Source of the DNA: Pelagadaptatus aseana
GTDB lineage: Bacteria; Pseudomonadota; Gammaproteobacteria; Pseudomonadales; Cellvibrionaceae
Direction: 5' to 3'
Assembly: GCA_040365065.1 (NCBI GenBank)
Contig: BAABNI010000008.1
Span: forward strand, 99,141 to 163,140
DNA: 64,000 nucleotides
The translations under genes and the position numbers were made by a program. Under the pieces are notes generated by a model. That model made no database searches, was not told the origin of the DNA, and was given only the letters and a program-made list of their open reading frames with translations. How positions within the stretch are numbered: the first letter of the stretch is position 1; every line of letters begins with the position of its first letter. Below, in pieces: positions 34,814-44,019 of this stretch.

Positions 34814-35470
34814 ATGATTCCTGTTATTACCATTGATGGTCCAAGCGGTGCGGGCAAAGGTACGATTTGCCATTTGCTGGCCCAGAAACTGGGTTATAAA
34901 TTGCTCGACAGTGGGGCACTTTATCGCCTGACAGCACTGGCGGCGGAGCGTCAGGGTGTCAGTTTTGATGACAAGGCTGGTCTGGCTGAAGTGGCAGCCA
35001 GTCTCGATGTCGAATTTGAGCCTAGCGATCATGGCACCATTATTTGGTTGGCGGGTGACGATGTATCCCAGGCCATACGTGCAGAACAGGTGGGAATGAA
35101 CGCTTCAGTGGTGGCCGCCTGTGATGAGGTGCGTTTGGCTCTGCTGCAACGTCAGCGCGATTTTGCCGTGGCCCCGGGTTTGGTAGCCGATGGCCGTGAT
35201 ATGGGTACCACGGTATTTCCGGATGCGTCGGTGAAGGTGTTTCTTACCGCCAGTGCGGCTGAGAGAGCACGACGTCGGGTGTTGCAACTGGAGGCGGCGG
35301 GCGCTGATGCAGACTATGACACCATTCTCAGTGACATCGAGAGCCGCGATAAGGCGGACCGGGAGCGAACCGTTTCGCCTCTGAAGCCAGCTGAAGATGC
35401 GACTCTGCTTGATTGCACCGAATTGGGCATTGAACAGGTGCTCGCAAAAATTTTGCTTTTAACTAAGTGA
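34814..35470 (+). CDS. cmk: Cytidylate kinase
   Basis: A 218-residue CMP/dCMP kinase. The P-loop is DGPSGAGKGT near the N-terminus, followed by LLDSGALYR, ADGRDMGTTVFPDA and the lid arginine region. AAGGAG (34797-34802) lies 11 bases before ATG 34814; a GTG at 34805 would be too close to it. In most gammaproteobacteria cmk directly precedes rpsA; here an RND efflux pair and lapAB stand between them. Confidence 0.95.
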   Translation: MIPVITIDGPSGAGKGTICHLLAQKLGYKLLDSGALYRLTALAAERQGVSFDDKAGLAEVAASLDVEFEPSDHGTIIWLAGDDVSQAIRAEQVGMNASVVAACDEVRLALLQRQRDFAVAPGLVADGRDMGTTVFPDASVKVFLTASAAERARRRVLQLEAAGADADYDTILSDIESRDKADRERTVSPLKPAEDATLLDCTELGIEQVLAKILLLTK

Positions 35471-35803
35471 TAGCCATTTTTAAAACCGAAAGTTATTAAA
35501 ATATGGCCGTTTGTGTGATGGAAGATGCGCAATGTGTCTTTCCATCAATCCCGTACATTTCTTGTTGAAACTATTCTCTATTTCTCCAGTCCATTGAGGG
35601 GCTCAAGCTCTACCCACAGGTTTCTGTAGGCAATGTTTTTGTTTGGCAATAAACCGCTAAATTCTGGAAGTAAATCCAAATATTTAGCACTGCCGTTCAA
35701 AAATTAGGCTAAACCTTATTAAGGCGCGTATTGGCGTCAATAAGTCAAAACCAATGCTGCAAACAGAACCATTTTTAACCCTTCAAACCACAGGGAATAG
35801 ACA
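35471..35803. other. 333-base intergenic region upstream of the RND operon
   Basis: No gene is convincing here. It is AT-rich and should hold the promoter of the efflux operon. A short dyad CCTTATTAAGG lies at 35714-35724 and could be an operator, but no repressor gene is adjacent. No strong terminator for cmk is seen. Confidence 0.5.
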
Positions 35804-36914
35804 ATGAAATCGAAATACACACTGCTGGGCGGGACCCTCCTGCTGTGCTCAGCATTGCTAACAGGATGCGGGTCAAAAGAAGAAGTTGTACAAAAGGAAG
35901 TGGTCCGACCCGTTGAGGTGTTTCCGGTCAGTGATTCTTCCAGTCAATTTCTGCAGAATTTCCCGGCCCTTGTTGCACCTTCTGACGAATCGGAGCTGTC
36001 TTTTCGCGTCAGTGGTGAATTGGTTGAAATGAACGTAGTTTCCGGTGCCGAGGTTAAGAAGGGTGATGTTATCGCCCAAATTGATCCCACCGATTACGAG
36101 GTCAAAGTCAAAGAAGCCAAGGCGGCTTTTGATCTGGCGCTCAAAACCTACGAACGTCAGAAAAAAAATGCTGTCCATGGATCTGACTTCCAAGGCAGAT
36201 TACGACTTGGCTCTGGCGGATATGGAACTGTCCAAATACCGTCTGGAAGCCACGCGCAATAATCTCAGATACACCACCTTGAAAGCGCCATTCGATGGTT
36301 TGATTTCCAGTGTCAAAGTGGAGAATCGTGAGATTGTTAAGGCTTCCCAGTCCATCGTTAATCTGCACGCATCCGACGGTGTGGATATTACCTTTCAGTT
36401 ACCCGAGTCGATTCTCAGTCAGCTGAATATGGGCGTTGCTGAAACCTATCGTCCAAAGATCAGCTTTACCTCATCGGCCAAGCACAAAGATCAGGTGTAT
36501 CGCGCCAGCTTTAAAGAGATGGATCGCGATGTAGATCCGCGTACCCGCACCTATAAAGTGACTCTGACCATGAATGCGCCGGACAGCGTTGTAATAGTGC
36601 CGGGCATGACTGCCAGTGTACTGCTGGAGCTGGACCAGATTATTGATGGTACCTCGGCCTACTATTTGGTGCCGCTGGAGTCGGTTTTCTCTCCGGCAGA
36701 AACCAATCCGGATGACAAGCAGTATGCGGTTTGGAAACTGGACCGTGAAACCATGATGGTGAGTCAGCAGATGGTAACCATTGATGGCATCACCGATGAA
36801 GGTGTTCGTGTCACCAGCGGTTTGAATGAAGGCGACGAAATTGTAGCGGCTGGTGTCCAGACCCTGCTTGATGGCATGAAAGTGTCCGAGTGGAAGAAAC
36901 AGCGGGGTATCTGA
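35804..36914 (+). CDS. RND efflux periplasmic adaptor, interrupted by a +1 frameshift
   Basis: A membrane-fusion lipoprotein of the AcrA/MexA type. The lipobox LLTGC lies near residue 22, then the first lipoyl half (ELSFRVSGELVEMNVVSGAEVKKGD). The frame runs into a stop at 36262, but the correct sequence continues in the next frame from the A8 run at 36161-36168: dropping one A gives YERQKKMLSMDLTSKADYDLA. The second part holds the rest of the hairpin, the second lipoyl half (YTTLKAPFDGLISSVKVENREIV) and the barrel. Whole length would be about 369 residues. The gene overlaps nothing and ends 2 bases before the pump gene. Confidence 0.85.
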
Positions 36915-36916
36915 GG

Positions 36917-39900
36917 ATGACGACGCCAATACGAGACGAGTATAAGGAAGAAAAGGGGGGCAAAGCCGCCGCCTTTTTCATGAAAAATCCGGTAGTCAGT
37001 TGGATTGTCACGCTGGTTTTACTACTGGGTGGTATCAACAGTTTCTTTAACCTGGGCCAACTGGAAGATCCGGATTTTACGATCAAGAACGCCATCGTTG
37101 TGACAGCCTACCCGGGCGCTTCGGCGCAACAGGTGGAAGAAGAGGTGACTCATGTTCTTGAATCTGCATTGCAGAACATCAAGAAGATCGACTACATCGC
37201 TTCCTGGTCATCCAATGGGCTGTCCTACATTGAGTTCAACTTGCCGCGTGAAGTCCAGAAGGATGAAGTGCAGCAATTATGGGACGATTTGCGACGCAAG
37301 GTGGGTGAGGCCGAGCGCCACTTACCACCCGGCGCAGCCAAGCCAGTGATCAACGACGATTTTGGTGACGTCTATGGCATGATGATGCAAGTCTATGCCA
37401 ACGGCTATTCCATTGATCGCGTCAGTGATTATGTGGATCTGCTCAAGCGTGAACTGCAACTGGTTCCCGGTGTGGGTAAGGTGGCGGTCAAAGGTGAGCA
37501 ACAGGAGCAAATCTTTGTTGAAGTCGATCGCGAAAAAATTGCCAATCAGGGCATCAGTTATCGCAATCTGGTCACCGCCATTGCCAATCAGAATGCGATA
37601 TCCATTGCCGGTGATGTTCATGTGGGCGATCAGTTGATTCGCTTTAACCCTACCGGTGAGTTCCAGAATCTGGATGACCTGCGCAATATCGTGATTACCC
37701 CTCCCGGTACCAGCACGCTGATTTATCTGTCTGATGTGGCCAAGGTATATAAAGGCTTTATCGATAAACCCACCAATCTGATCTCCATCAATGGTAAAGA
37801 CGCCATCAGTGTGGGTATTTCATTTGCACCGGGCGTGAATGTGGTTGATGTGGGTAAGGCCGTTCGTGCCCGTCTGGACGAGCTGGAAAATATTCGTCCC
37901 CATGGCATGGAGTATGAGTTTGTCTACGATCAACCCGATCGTGTGGATGGCTCGGTAAAAGGCTTTTTGAAGAGTCTGGCTGAAGCCTGTGTGATCATTT
38001 TCTTCACCCTGCTGTTTACCATGGGTCGAAAAGCCGGGTTGCTGATCAGCTTTATTCTGGTGGTGACCATCACCGGTACCTTCATCTTTATGGAGATGTA
38101 CGATATCAATCTGCAGCGTATTTCTCTGGGAGCCTTGATTATTGCGCTCGGGATGCTGATTGATAACGCCATTGTGATCGTCGAAGGCTTGATTATCGGG
38201 ATGGAAAAAGGGCGAAGTAAATGGGATTCCATGATCGCCATTGTCAAACAGACTCAGTACCCGCTGCTGGCAGCGACCGTGATCGCGATTATTGCCTTTG
38301 CTCCCATTGGTTTGTCTCCGGACGCTACGGGTGAAATTGTCGGCTCGCTGTTCTGGGTGATGTTGATTTCGCTGACCATCAGCTGGGTGGTTGCCGTTAC
38401 CATTACGCCGTATTTCTGTGATATTTACTACAAAGACGGTGAATTTGATGGTCACGGTGATGAACACGCCGACCCCTATGGCGGTGCGATTTTTACCGGC
38501 TTTAAGTGGCTGCTCGATGTGTGTATGAGAAGCCTCTGGATCTTTACCGCGCTGTTGGTGGTGATGCTGGTGGTTTCCGCCAAAGGCTTTAAGTTGGTGA
38601 AGCCGGAGTTCTTCCCGCCCTCGACCATCAATCAGTTCCAGATGGATGTGCGTGAAGGGTTTGGTACTGACATTCGCACGATGAAAGAGCGGATGGTGGA
38701 GTTTGAAGAGTTTTTGCTGAGCTACGATGAAGTGACTCAGACAACCTCCAGTATCGGTGGTGGCCATGTACGCTTTATGCTGGCCTATAAGCCTGAAAAG
38801 CACTACGACAACTACGCCAATATGATCATTACCACCAAAACTCCCGAGGATGTGGTGCCAGTGATCAAGAAGATTCGTGAAGATGCACCGGAAAAATTCC
38901 CAAGCCTGCAGCTGACGCCAAAACGTTACGCGGTTGGTCCGCAAACCATTGGTGCCATTGAGCTGCGTATTTCCGGTCCGGACCCGCTGGTTCTGAGAAA
39001 GCTGGCTGAAGAGGCGAAAGTCTTTATGCGCGAAGCCGATGGTGCCGAATCGGTTCGCGATGACTGGCTGGAGCGCTCCAAAGTGATCAAGCCGTTGTTC
39101 AATGAAGTGAACGGTCGTCGTCTGGGTATCAGCAAGAAAGAGTTGGATGGTGCTATTCGTGCCAACTTCAGTGGCCGCAATATCGGTGTTTATAAGGAAG
39201 GCACTGATATGATGCCCGTAATCTTGCGTCCACCCGAAGATCAGCGTGTGGATCTGGATAATCTGCAGGAGTTGATGATCTGGAGCCCGGCCAAGCAGGA
39301 TTTCGTGCCCATCTCGCAAGTGGTGGATGGTTTCGAAATGGGCTTCGAGGACGGTTACATTCTGCGTCGCGACCGTAAACGTACCATTACTGTGATGGCC
39401 GATTACGATGTCACTTCGGATGTAACTTCTGCTTCCGTGCGTCGTTTGATGTTGCCTGCGGCGGCAGAGTTCGAAGCCAATCTGCCTGTGGGTTATGAAA
39501 TGGAGTGGGGCGGTAAGCACGAGAAGAGTACTCTGGCGAAAGGCTCGGTATTCTCTACTCTGCCTGCCGGTTACCTGATCATGTTCATTCTGACTGTGTT
39601 GCTGTTTAACTCGGTAAGAAAAGGTCTGGTGATCTGGTTTGTGGTACCGCTGTCCATTATTGGTGTGGTTGGCGGTCTGCTGGCTTTCAATATGCCGTTT
39701 ACCTTTATGACTCTGTTGGGTGCACTCAGCCTGACTGGTCTGATGGTTCGAAACGGGATTGTGCTCATAGACCAGATAACCATCTACCAGGAAGGTGGTG
39801 CAGAAGACTACAAGGCCATCTTTGATGGTGCCGTATCGAGGGTACGCCCGGTGGCGTTGACTGCCATCGCCGCCATCCTCGGTATGATCCCGCTGCTGGC

Positions 39901-40057
39901 CGATGCCTTCTTTGCTGCCATGGCAGCGGCAATGATGGTTGGTCTGGCAATTGCGACCTTCCTGATTCTGTTCGCTGTACCGGTATTCTATATGCTGATT
40001 TACCGCATCAAGTACCGCAAGTTGGCAGAAATCGAGGCCGAAGGGCCACTGGATTAA
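36917..40057 (+). CDS. RND efflux pump permease (AcrB-like, HAE1 family)
   Basis: A 1046-residue inner-membrane pump with 12 membrane helices and two large periplasmic loops, full length for the family. The TM4 relay reads ALGMLIDNAIVIVEG: the first Asp of the AcrB Asp-Asp pair is kept, the second is Asn. In TM10 the Lys position is Arg (TGLMVRNGIVLID). These changes mark a sub-branch rather than loss. ATG 36917 follows two bases after the adaptor stop. No TolC gene is adjacent, so the outer-membrane channel must be shared. The substrate is unknown. Confidence 0.92.
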   Translation: MTTPIRDEYKEEKGGKAAAFFMKNPVVSWIVTLVLLLGGINSFFNLGQLEDPDFTIKNAIVVTAYPGASAQQVEEEVTHVLESALQNIKKIDYIASWSSNGLSYIEFNLPREVQKDEVQQLWDDLRRKVGEAERHLPPGAAKPVINDDFGDVYGMMMQVYANGYSIDRVSDYVDLLKRELQLVPGVGKVAVKGEQQEQIFVEVDREKIANQGISYRNLVTAIANQNAISIAGDVHVGDQLIRFNPTGEFQNLDDLRNIVITPPGTSTLIYLSDVAKVYKGFIDKPTNLISINGKDAISVGISFAPGVNVVDVGKAVRARLDELENIRPHGMEYEFVYDQPDRVDGSVKGFLKSLAEACVIIFFTLLFTMGRKAGLLISFILVVTITGTFIFMEMYDINLQRISLGALIIALGMLIDNAIVIVEGLIIGMEKGRSKWDSMIAIVKQTQYPLLAATVIAIIAFAPIGLSPDATGEIVGSLFWVMLISLTISWVVAVTITPYFCDIYYKDGEFDGHGDEHADPYGGAIFTGFKWLLDVCMRSLWIFTALLVVMLVVSAKGFKLVKPEFFPPSTINQFQMDVREGFGTDIRTMKERMVEFEEFLLSYDEVTQTTSSIGGGHVRFMLAYKPEKHYDNYANMIITTKTPEDVVPVIKKIREDAPEKFPSLQLTPKRYAVGPQTIGAIELRISGPDPLVLRKLAEEAKVFMREADGAESVRDDWLERSKVIKPLFNEVNGRRLGISKKELDGAIRANFSGRNIGVYKEGTDMMPVILRPPEDQRVDLDNLQELMIWSPAKQDFVPISQVVDGFEMGFEDGYILRRDRKRTITVMADYDVTSDVTSASVRRLMLPAAAEFEANLPVGYEMEWGGKHEKSTLAKGSVFSTLPAGYLIMFILTVLLFNSVRKGLVIWFVVPLSIIGVVGGLLAFNMPFTFMTLLGALSLTGLMVRNGIVLIDQITIYQEGGAEDYKAIFDGAVSRVRPVALTAIAAILGMIPLLADAFFAAMAAAMMVGLAIATFLILFAVPVFYMLIYRIKYRKLAEIEAEGPLD

Positions 40058-40101
40058 TCCGGTCCTGCCACAACGGCTGATGCCAGGCATCAGCCACCCT
40101 T

Positions 40102-40129
40102 AAACGGCCTGACAATTGTCAGGCCGTTT
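40102..40129 (+). terminator. Hairpin terminator after the RND operon
   Basis: A perfect 12-bp stem (AAACGGCCTGAC and its complement) with loop AATT, 44 bases after the pump stop. The right arm ends in TTT followed by GCGTTTG, so the T tract is weak but the hairpin is strong. Confidence 0.75.
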
Positions 40130-40234
40130 GCGTTTGTAAATTGCTTTAATCGGATGTTCATTATCCCTCGCACACGGTATTCTATCGGCTGATCATGTCA
40201 GAGAAGTTCGAACCGGTAACATAAGGATTTTAGT

Positions 40235-40576
40235 ATGGTGGCCCAAACCAGTGAGACACGCTCAAGTGGCGGTATAGTAAAAGGTCTCAAAGCATTACTG
40301 GTGTTGGCTTTGGTGATAGTGGCCCTGGTCTTGGGAGTCTGGATCAGTGTTGATAATCCTCAGCCTGTCTCGCTGGTGTTGATGGGGTTTTCCTTACCGC
40401 CCATTGCTCAGGGAGTTCTGATTACCGGAGTATTGATGTTGGGTGCAATTCTCGGGTTTGTGATCAGCCTGATTCCGACTCTGAAAATTACCAATGAAAA
40501 TCTGTCTTTAAGACGCAAGGTTCGCCGCCGGGATAAAGAACTTGGCCGCCTGCGCAAAGCGCCGCTCAAGGACTGA
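40235..40576 (+). CDS. lapA: LapA-domain inner-membrane protein
   Basis: A 113-residue membrane protein with two membrane helices (about residues 18-40 and 55-85) and a basic cytoplasmic tail, matching the LapA/YciS family that acts with LapB in control of lipopolysaccharide assembly. A 15-20 residue N-terminal extension precedes the usual start. It is followed by lapB 32 bases later, as in most gammaproteobacteria. Confidence 0.88.
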   Translation: MVAQTSETRSSGGIVKGLKALLVLALVIVALVLGVWISVDNPQPVSLVLMGFSLPPIAQGVLITGVLMLGAILGFVISLIPTLKITNENLSLRRKVRRRDKELGRLRKAPLKD

Positions 40577-40608
40577 CGGCTGAGTGATACCAGAGGAATA
40601 TCTGAACG

Positions 40609-41769
40609 ATGGAATGGGGGCTTTTGATTTTATTGGTGGTGGCTGTCGGGCTGGGTTTTGCGCTCGGACGACGTAGCCTGCCAAAAGATGACGAGTCGCC
40701 CCAGTCTTTGTTGGCACCACATTATATTCGCGGCCTCAATTATTTTCTCAACGATGAGCAGGACGCGGCCATCGATACCTTTATTCATGCTCTTGAAGTC
40801 AATAGTGAGACGCTTGAGACCCATCTCGCCTTGGGTAATCTGTTGCGCAAACGCGGTGAGGTCAGTCGGGCCATACGCGTTCATCAAAATCTTTTAGCCC
40901 GCCCGGGCTTGCCCGAAGAGCGATCCCAACAGGTTCAGCTCGAGTTGGCCAAGGACTTTGTCAAATCCGGCTTGCTTGATCGCGCCGAAGTCCTGCTGCA
41001 GGAGTTGGTGGAAACGGCGCCTTACCAAATCAAGGTGCAATGTCTTAAGTATCTGATTGAAATTTACCGGGATGAAAAAGAGTGGTTAAAAGGCATTCAG
41101 GCCATCAATCAGCTCAGCGGCAAGCGCTTCAGCAAACCTCCGGAAGAGTGGCGGGTGGTGCAGGGGCAGTTTTATTGTGAGCTGGCTGAACAATGTCTGG
41201 CCCGAAACGATTATCTGGTGTGCCGGCGCCATCTGAAATCTGCGATGGGGGCCGATAAAAGTTCAGTCCGGGCCAGCCTGATTCAGGCGGATCTGGATAT
41301 GAAGCTTGGTCACTACAAGGATGCCGCCAAGACTTTGAGACAAATACCGGATCAGGACCCGGCCTTTGTACCAGAGATTGTGCCACGTTTGTCCCAGTGC
41401 TATCGCATGTCGGGGCGCCCTGAGGCTCTGAAAAAAGCCTTGGAGCAAATGCTTGAGCAGCACTTTCATCCCGCCATCGTGCTGGAATTATCCGAGCTGG
41501 TCTACAAAGAGCAGGGGCGGGATGCAGCGCTGGTCTTTATCTCGGCCCATATTGACCGGGCGCCGAGCCTGAGTGTGGCCGAAAAGATGTTGAGCTTGCA
41601 GGGGCAGGCGGGTGATGAGGTCTCGATCCAAATGGCCAGCAAAGCCGTGCAGAGCATTAATAAAACCCGGGCCAAATACCGCTGCACCAGCTGTGGCTTT
41701 GGCGGGCAGCAATTGCACTGGCTGTGCCCGGGTTGTAAATCCTGGAGTACGGTCAAGCCAACCCGGTAA
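40609..41769 (+). CDS. lapB: LapB (YciM), TPR regulator of lipopolysaccharide synthesis
   Basis: A 386-residue protein with one N-terminal membrane helix, a long array of TPR motifs (for example TLETHLALGNLLRKRGEVSRA), and a C-terminal rubredoxin-type metal knuckle CTSCGF...CPGCKSW. LapB tunes LpxC stability through FtsH and PbgA in enterobacteria. It lies next to a surface-polysaccharide locus in this window, though only by about 6 kb. Confidence 0.93.
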   Translation: MEWGLLILLVVAVGLGFALGRRSLPKDDESPQSLLAPHYIRGLNYFLNDEQDAAIDTFIHALEVNSETLETHLALGNLLRKRGEVSRAIRVHQNLLARPGLPEERSQQVQLELAKDFVKSGLLDRAEVLLQELVETAPYQIKVQCLKYLIEIYRDEKEWLKGIQAINQLSGKRFSKPPEEWRVVQGQFYCELAEQCLARNDYLVCRRHLKSAMGADKSSVRASLIQADLDMKLGHYKDAAKTLRQIPDQDPAFVPEIVPRLSQCYRMSGRPEALKKALEQMLEQHFHPAIVLELSELVYKEQGRDAALVFISAHIDRAPSLSVAEKMLSLQGQAGDEVSIQMASKAVQSINKTRAKYRCTSCGFGGQQLHWLCPGCKSWSTVKPTR

Positions 41770-41797
41770 GCCCCTGCAGTTTTCTGGAGTATTGCTG

Positions 41798-41885
41798 TCA
41801 TCCTGAATTTTAAACATTCTTCACCGTTATCCTGAGCTCTAAACTTCCTCCGCGGTCATCCTGAGCGATAGCGAAGGATCTCTCG
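41798..41885 (+). repeat. Three degenerate 29-base tandem units ending in a dispersed-repeat copy
   Basis: Units begin at 41798, 41827 and 41856, each with TCATCCTGA or TTATCCTGA. Units 1 and 2 match at about 20 of 29 positions. The third, with the preceding G (41855-41885), is a copy of a GTCATCCTGAGCGA-type element that recurs, diverged, elsewhere in the window. Confidence 0.8.
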
Positions 41886-41928
41886 AAAACCACTGCCAAT
41901 CTCCAAGAAAACCACTGCCAACCTCCGA
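41885..41928 (+). repeat. Two 22-base tandem units
   Basis: Units at 41885-41906 and 41907-41928 start GAAAACCACTGCCAA and match at 20 of 22 positions. They abut the end of the 29-base array. Confidence 0.8.
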
Positions 41929-42190
41929 AAAGACTACAAAAATATTGTCTTTCACCCCCTTTTTTGGTACCCTCCCGCGCCACTATTGTTCTTACGTAAG
42001 CCCGCAGGGGCTCTTGATAAGGGCTTTTGGTGGAGGGCAAACCCTGTATCGGCCAGTTACAACAGGGGCTTGCTCGATTTTAATCGGCCCACATTTCTGG
42101 CGATGTGGTAGAACAAATCGGCTTTAATACTTTTGCTTATGTGCTTTGTATAAGGTTGGTTTGTGCTGTTACCTATATAGGTTGTACCCA

Positions 42191-43873
42191 ATGAGCGAAA
42201 ATTTCGCAGAACTCTTTGAAGAAAGCTTGAAAACAGTTGACATGATCCCCGGCTCCATCGTGACCGGTGTTGTAATCGATGTCGACAAAGACTGGGTGAC
42301 TGTTCACGCTGGTCTGAAATCTGAAGGCGTTATCCCCGCCGCACAATTCCTGAACGAAAGCGGTGAGCTGGAACTGGCTATCGGTGACGAAGTACAGGTT
42401 GCTCTGGAGTCCGTAGAAGACGGCTTCGGTGAGACCAAACTGTCCCGCGAGAAAGCCAAGCGCGCTGAAGCCTGGAAAGTTCTGGAAGCTGCCCACGCCG
42501 CTGAAGAAGTGGTTAAAGGTGTTATCAACGGTAAGGTTAAAGGTGGTTTCACCGTTGACGTTGCTAACATCCGTGCCTTCTTGCCTGGTTCTCTGGTTGA
42601 TGTACGTCCAGTACGTGAAACCACTCACCTGGAAGGCAAAGAGCTCGAATTTAAAGTTATCAAGCTGGATCAAAAGCGTAACAACGTCGTTGTTTCTCGT
42701 CGTGCGGTTCTGGAATCTGCCAACTCTGCCGAGCGTGAAGAACTGCTGGCCAACCTGCAAGAAGGTATGGCTGTTAAGGGTATCGTTAAGAACCTGACCG
42801 ACTACGGTGCTTTCGTAGATCTGGGCGGTGTTGACGGCCTGCTGCACATCACCGATATGGCTTGGAAGCGCATTAAGCACCCATCCGAGATCGTAAACGT
42901 TGGTGACGAAATCGAAGTTCGCGTACTGAAGTTCGACCGTGAGCGCAACCGCGTATCTCTGGGGCTGAAGCAACTGGGTGAAGATCCATGGGTAGAAATC
43001 ACCAACCGTTACCCAGAAGGTGCTCGCACCAAGGCCAAGGTTACCAACCTGACTGACTACGGCTGCTTCGCTGAAATCGAAGAAGGCGTTGAAGGTCTGG
43101 TTCACGTATCCGAAATGGATTGGACCAACAAGAACATCCACCCATCCAAAGTTGTTAACGTTGGCGACGAAGTAGAAGTGATGGTTCTGGATATCGACGA
43201 AGAGCGTCGTCGTATTTCTCTGGGTATCAAGCAGTGTCAAGAAAACCCATGGGATGCCTTCGGTCGTCAGTTCGCTAAAGGCGACAAGATCTCCGGTAAG
43301 ATCAAGTCCATCACTGACTTCGGTATCTTCATCGGTCTGGACGGTGGTATTGATGGTCTGGTTCACCTGTCTGACATCTCCTGGCAGGAAGCTGGCGAAG
43401 ACGCCGTACGCAAGTACAAGAAAGGCGACGAGCTGGAAACTGTTATCCTGGCAATCGACCCAGAGCGCGAGCGCATCTCCCTGGGTATCAAGCAACTGGA
43501 CAGCGATCCGTTCTCTGACTTCGTTGCTACCAGCGACAAGGGTTCCATCGTAAACGGTACCGTTAAAGAAGTTGATGCCAAAGCGGCCATCATCACTCTG
43601 GCTGACGACGTTGAAGGTGTACTGAAAGCGTCTGAAATCAGCCAAGATCGTGTTGAAGATGCACGCAACGCCCTGAGCGAAGGTCAGGAAGTTGAAGTTG
43701 TTATCATCAACGTTGACCGTAAGAACCGCGGCATCAATCTGTCCATCAAAGCCAAGGACGCTGCTGAAGAGAAAGCTGCTATTAAAGAGCACTCTGCCAA
43801 GCAGGCCGAGCAGGTTAAGCCAGCCACTCTGGGTGACCTGATGAAGGCTCAGATGGAGAGCCAGAACAAGTAA
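42191..43873 (+). CDS. rpsA: 30S ribosomal protein S1
   Basis: A 560-residue S1 with six S1/OB-fold domains, for example VKGIVKNLTDYGAFVDLGGVDG and ISGKIKSITDFGIFIGLDGG. S1 helps mRNA bind the 30S subunit. ATG 42191 (MSENFAELFEESL) is the conserved start; a longer in-frame extension to 42146 is not conserved. The ribosome site is weak, as is common for rpsA, which is self-regulated. Codon use is strongly biased, fitting high expression. Confidence 0.98.
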   Translation: MSENFAELFEESLKTVDMIPGSIVTGVVIDVDKDWVTVHAGLKSEGVIPAAQFLNESGELELAIGDEVQVALESVEDGFGETKLSREKAKRAEAWKVLEAAHAAEEVVKGVINGKVKGGFTVDVANIRAFLPGSLVDVRPVRETTHLEGKELEFKVIKLDQKRNNVVVSRRAVLESANSAEREELLANLQEGMAVKGIVKNLTDYGAFVDLGGVDGLLHITDMAWKRIKHPSEIVNVGDEIEVRVLKFDRERNRVSLGLKQLGEDPWVEITNRYPEGARTKAKVTNLTDYGCFAEIEEGVEGLVHVSEMDWTNKNIHPSKVVNVGDEVEVMVLDIDEERRRISLGIKQCQENPWDAFGRQFAKGDKISGKIKSITDFGIFIGLDGGIDGLVHLSDISWQEAGEDAVRKYKKGDELETVILAIDPERERISLGIKQLDSDPFSDFVATSDKGSIVNGTVKEVDAKAAIITLADDVEGVLKASEISQDRVEDARNALSEGQEVEVVIINVDRKNRGINLSIKAKDAAEEKAAIKEHSAKQAEQVKPATLGDLMKAQMESQNK

Positions 43874-43885
43874 TTGGCCTAAGGC

Positions 43886-43939
43886 TGTGTCATCTCGAAC
43901 GAAGTGAGAGATCTCTCCGCTTCATGTCGAGATGACACA
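43886..43939. repeat. Palindromic dispersed repeat after rpsA
   Basis: The 13-base arms 43886-43898 (TGTGTCATCTCGA) and 43927-43939 are exact reverse complements around a 28-base loop. The left half and loop resemble the repeat copy at 41855-41885 (GTCATC, CGA, then GATCTCTC). Confidence 0.85.
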
Positions 43940-43953
43940 AGATTACCGTTCAC

Positions 43954-43989
43954 AAAAACGGCGAGTCGGGTAACCGGCTCGCCGTTTTT
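43954..43989 (+). terminator. Rho-independent terminator of rpsA
   Basis: The stem AAAAACGGCGAG pairs with CTCGCCGTTTTT around a 12-base loop, and TTTTTGGTTTTT ends it. It is 80 bases after the rpsA stop. Being symmetric with A and T runs on both sides, it could also stop the facing regulator gene. Confidence 0.9.
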
Positions 43990-44019
43990 GGTTTTTGAAT
44001 GTAATTTGAATATAAAAAG

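Larger units (their letters stand above)
41770..42190. other. 421-base intergenic region before rpsA, rich in short repeats
   Basis: No gene is supported. The first part holds three degenerate 29-base units and two 22-base units (entered separately). The remainder, from about 41940, should contain the rpsA promoter; TTGTCT at 41945 followed about 18 bases later by TACCCT is a possible pair, at low confidence. Confidence 0.5.

Noticed and set aside
37820..40090. 756-codon open frame antisense to the RND pump
   Set aside because: The pump is an unmistakable full-length gene; the antisense frame has no domain and is explained by codon bias.
41798..41928. CRISPR-like appearance of 29-base and 22-base repeats
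   Set aside because: Units are contiguous with no spacers, they are degenerate, and no cas gene is near.
42173..43792. 539-codon open frame antisense to rpsA
   Set aside because: Same reason: strong codon bias in rpsA keeps the opposite frame open; no recognisable protein.
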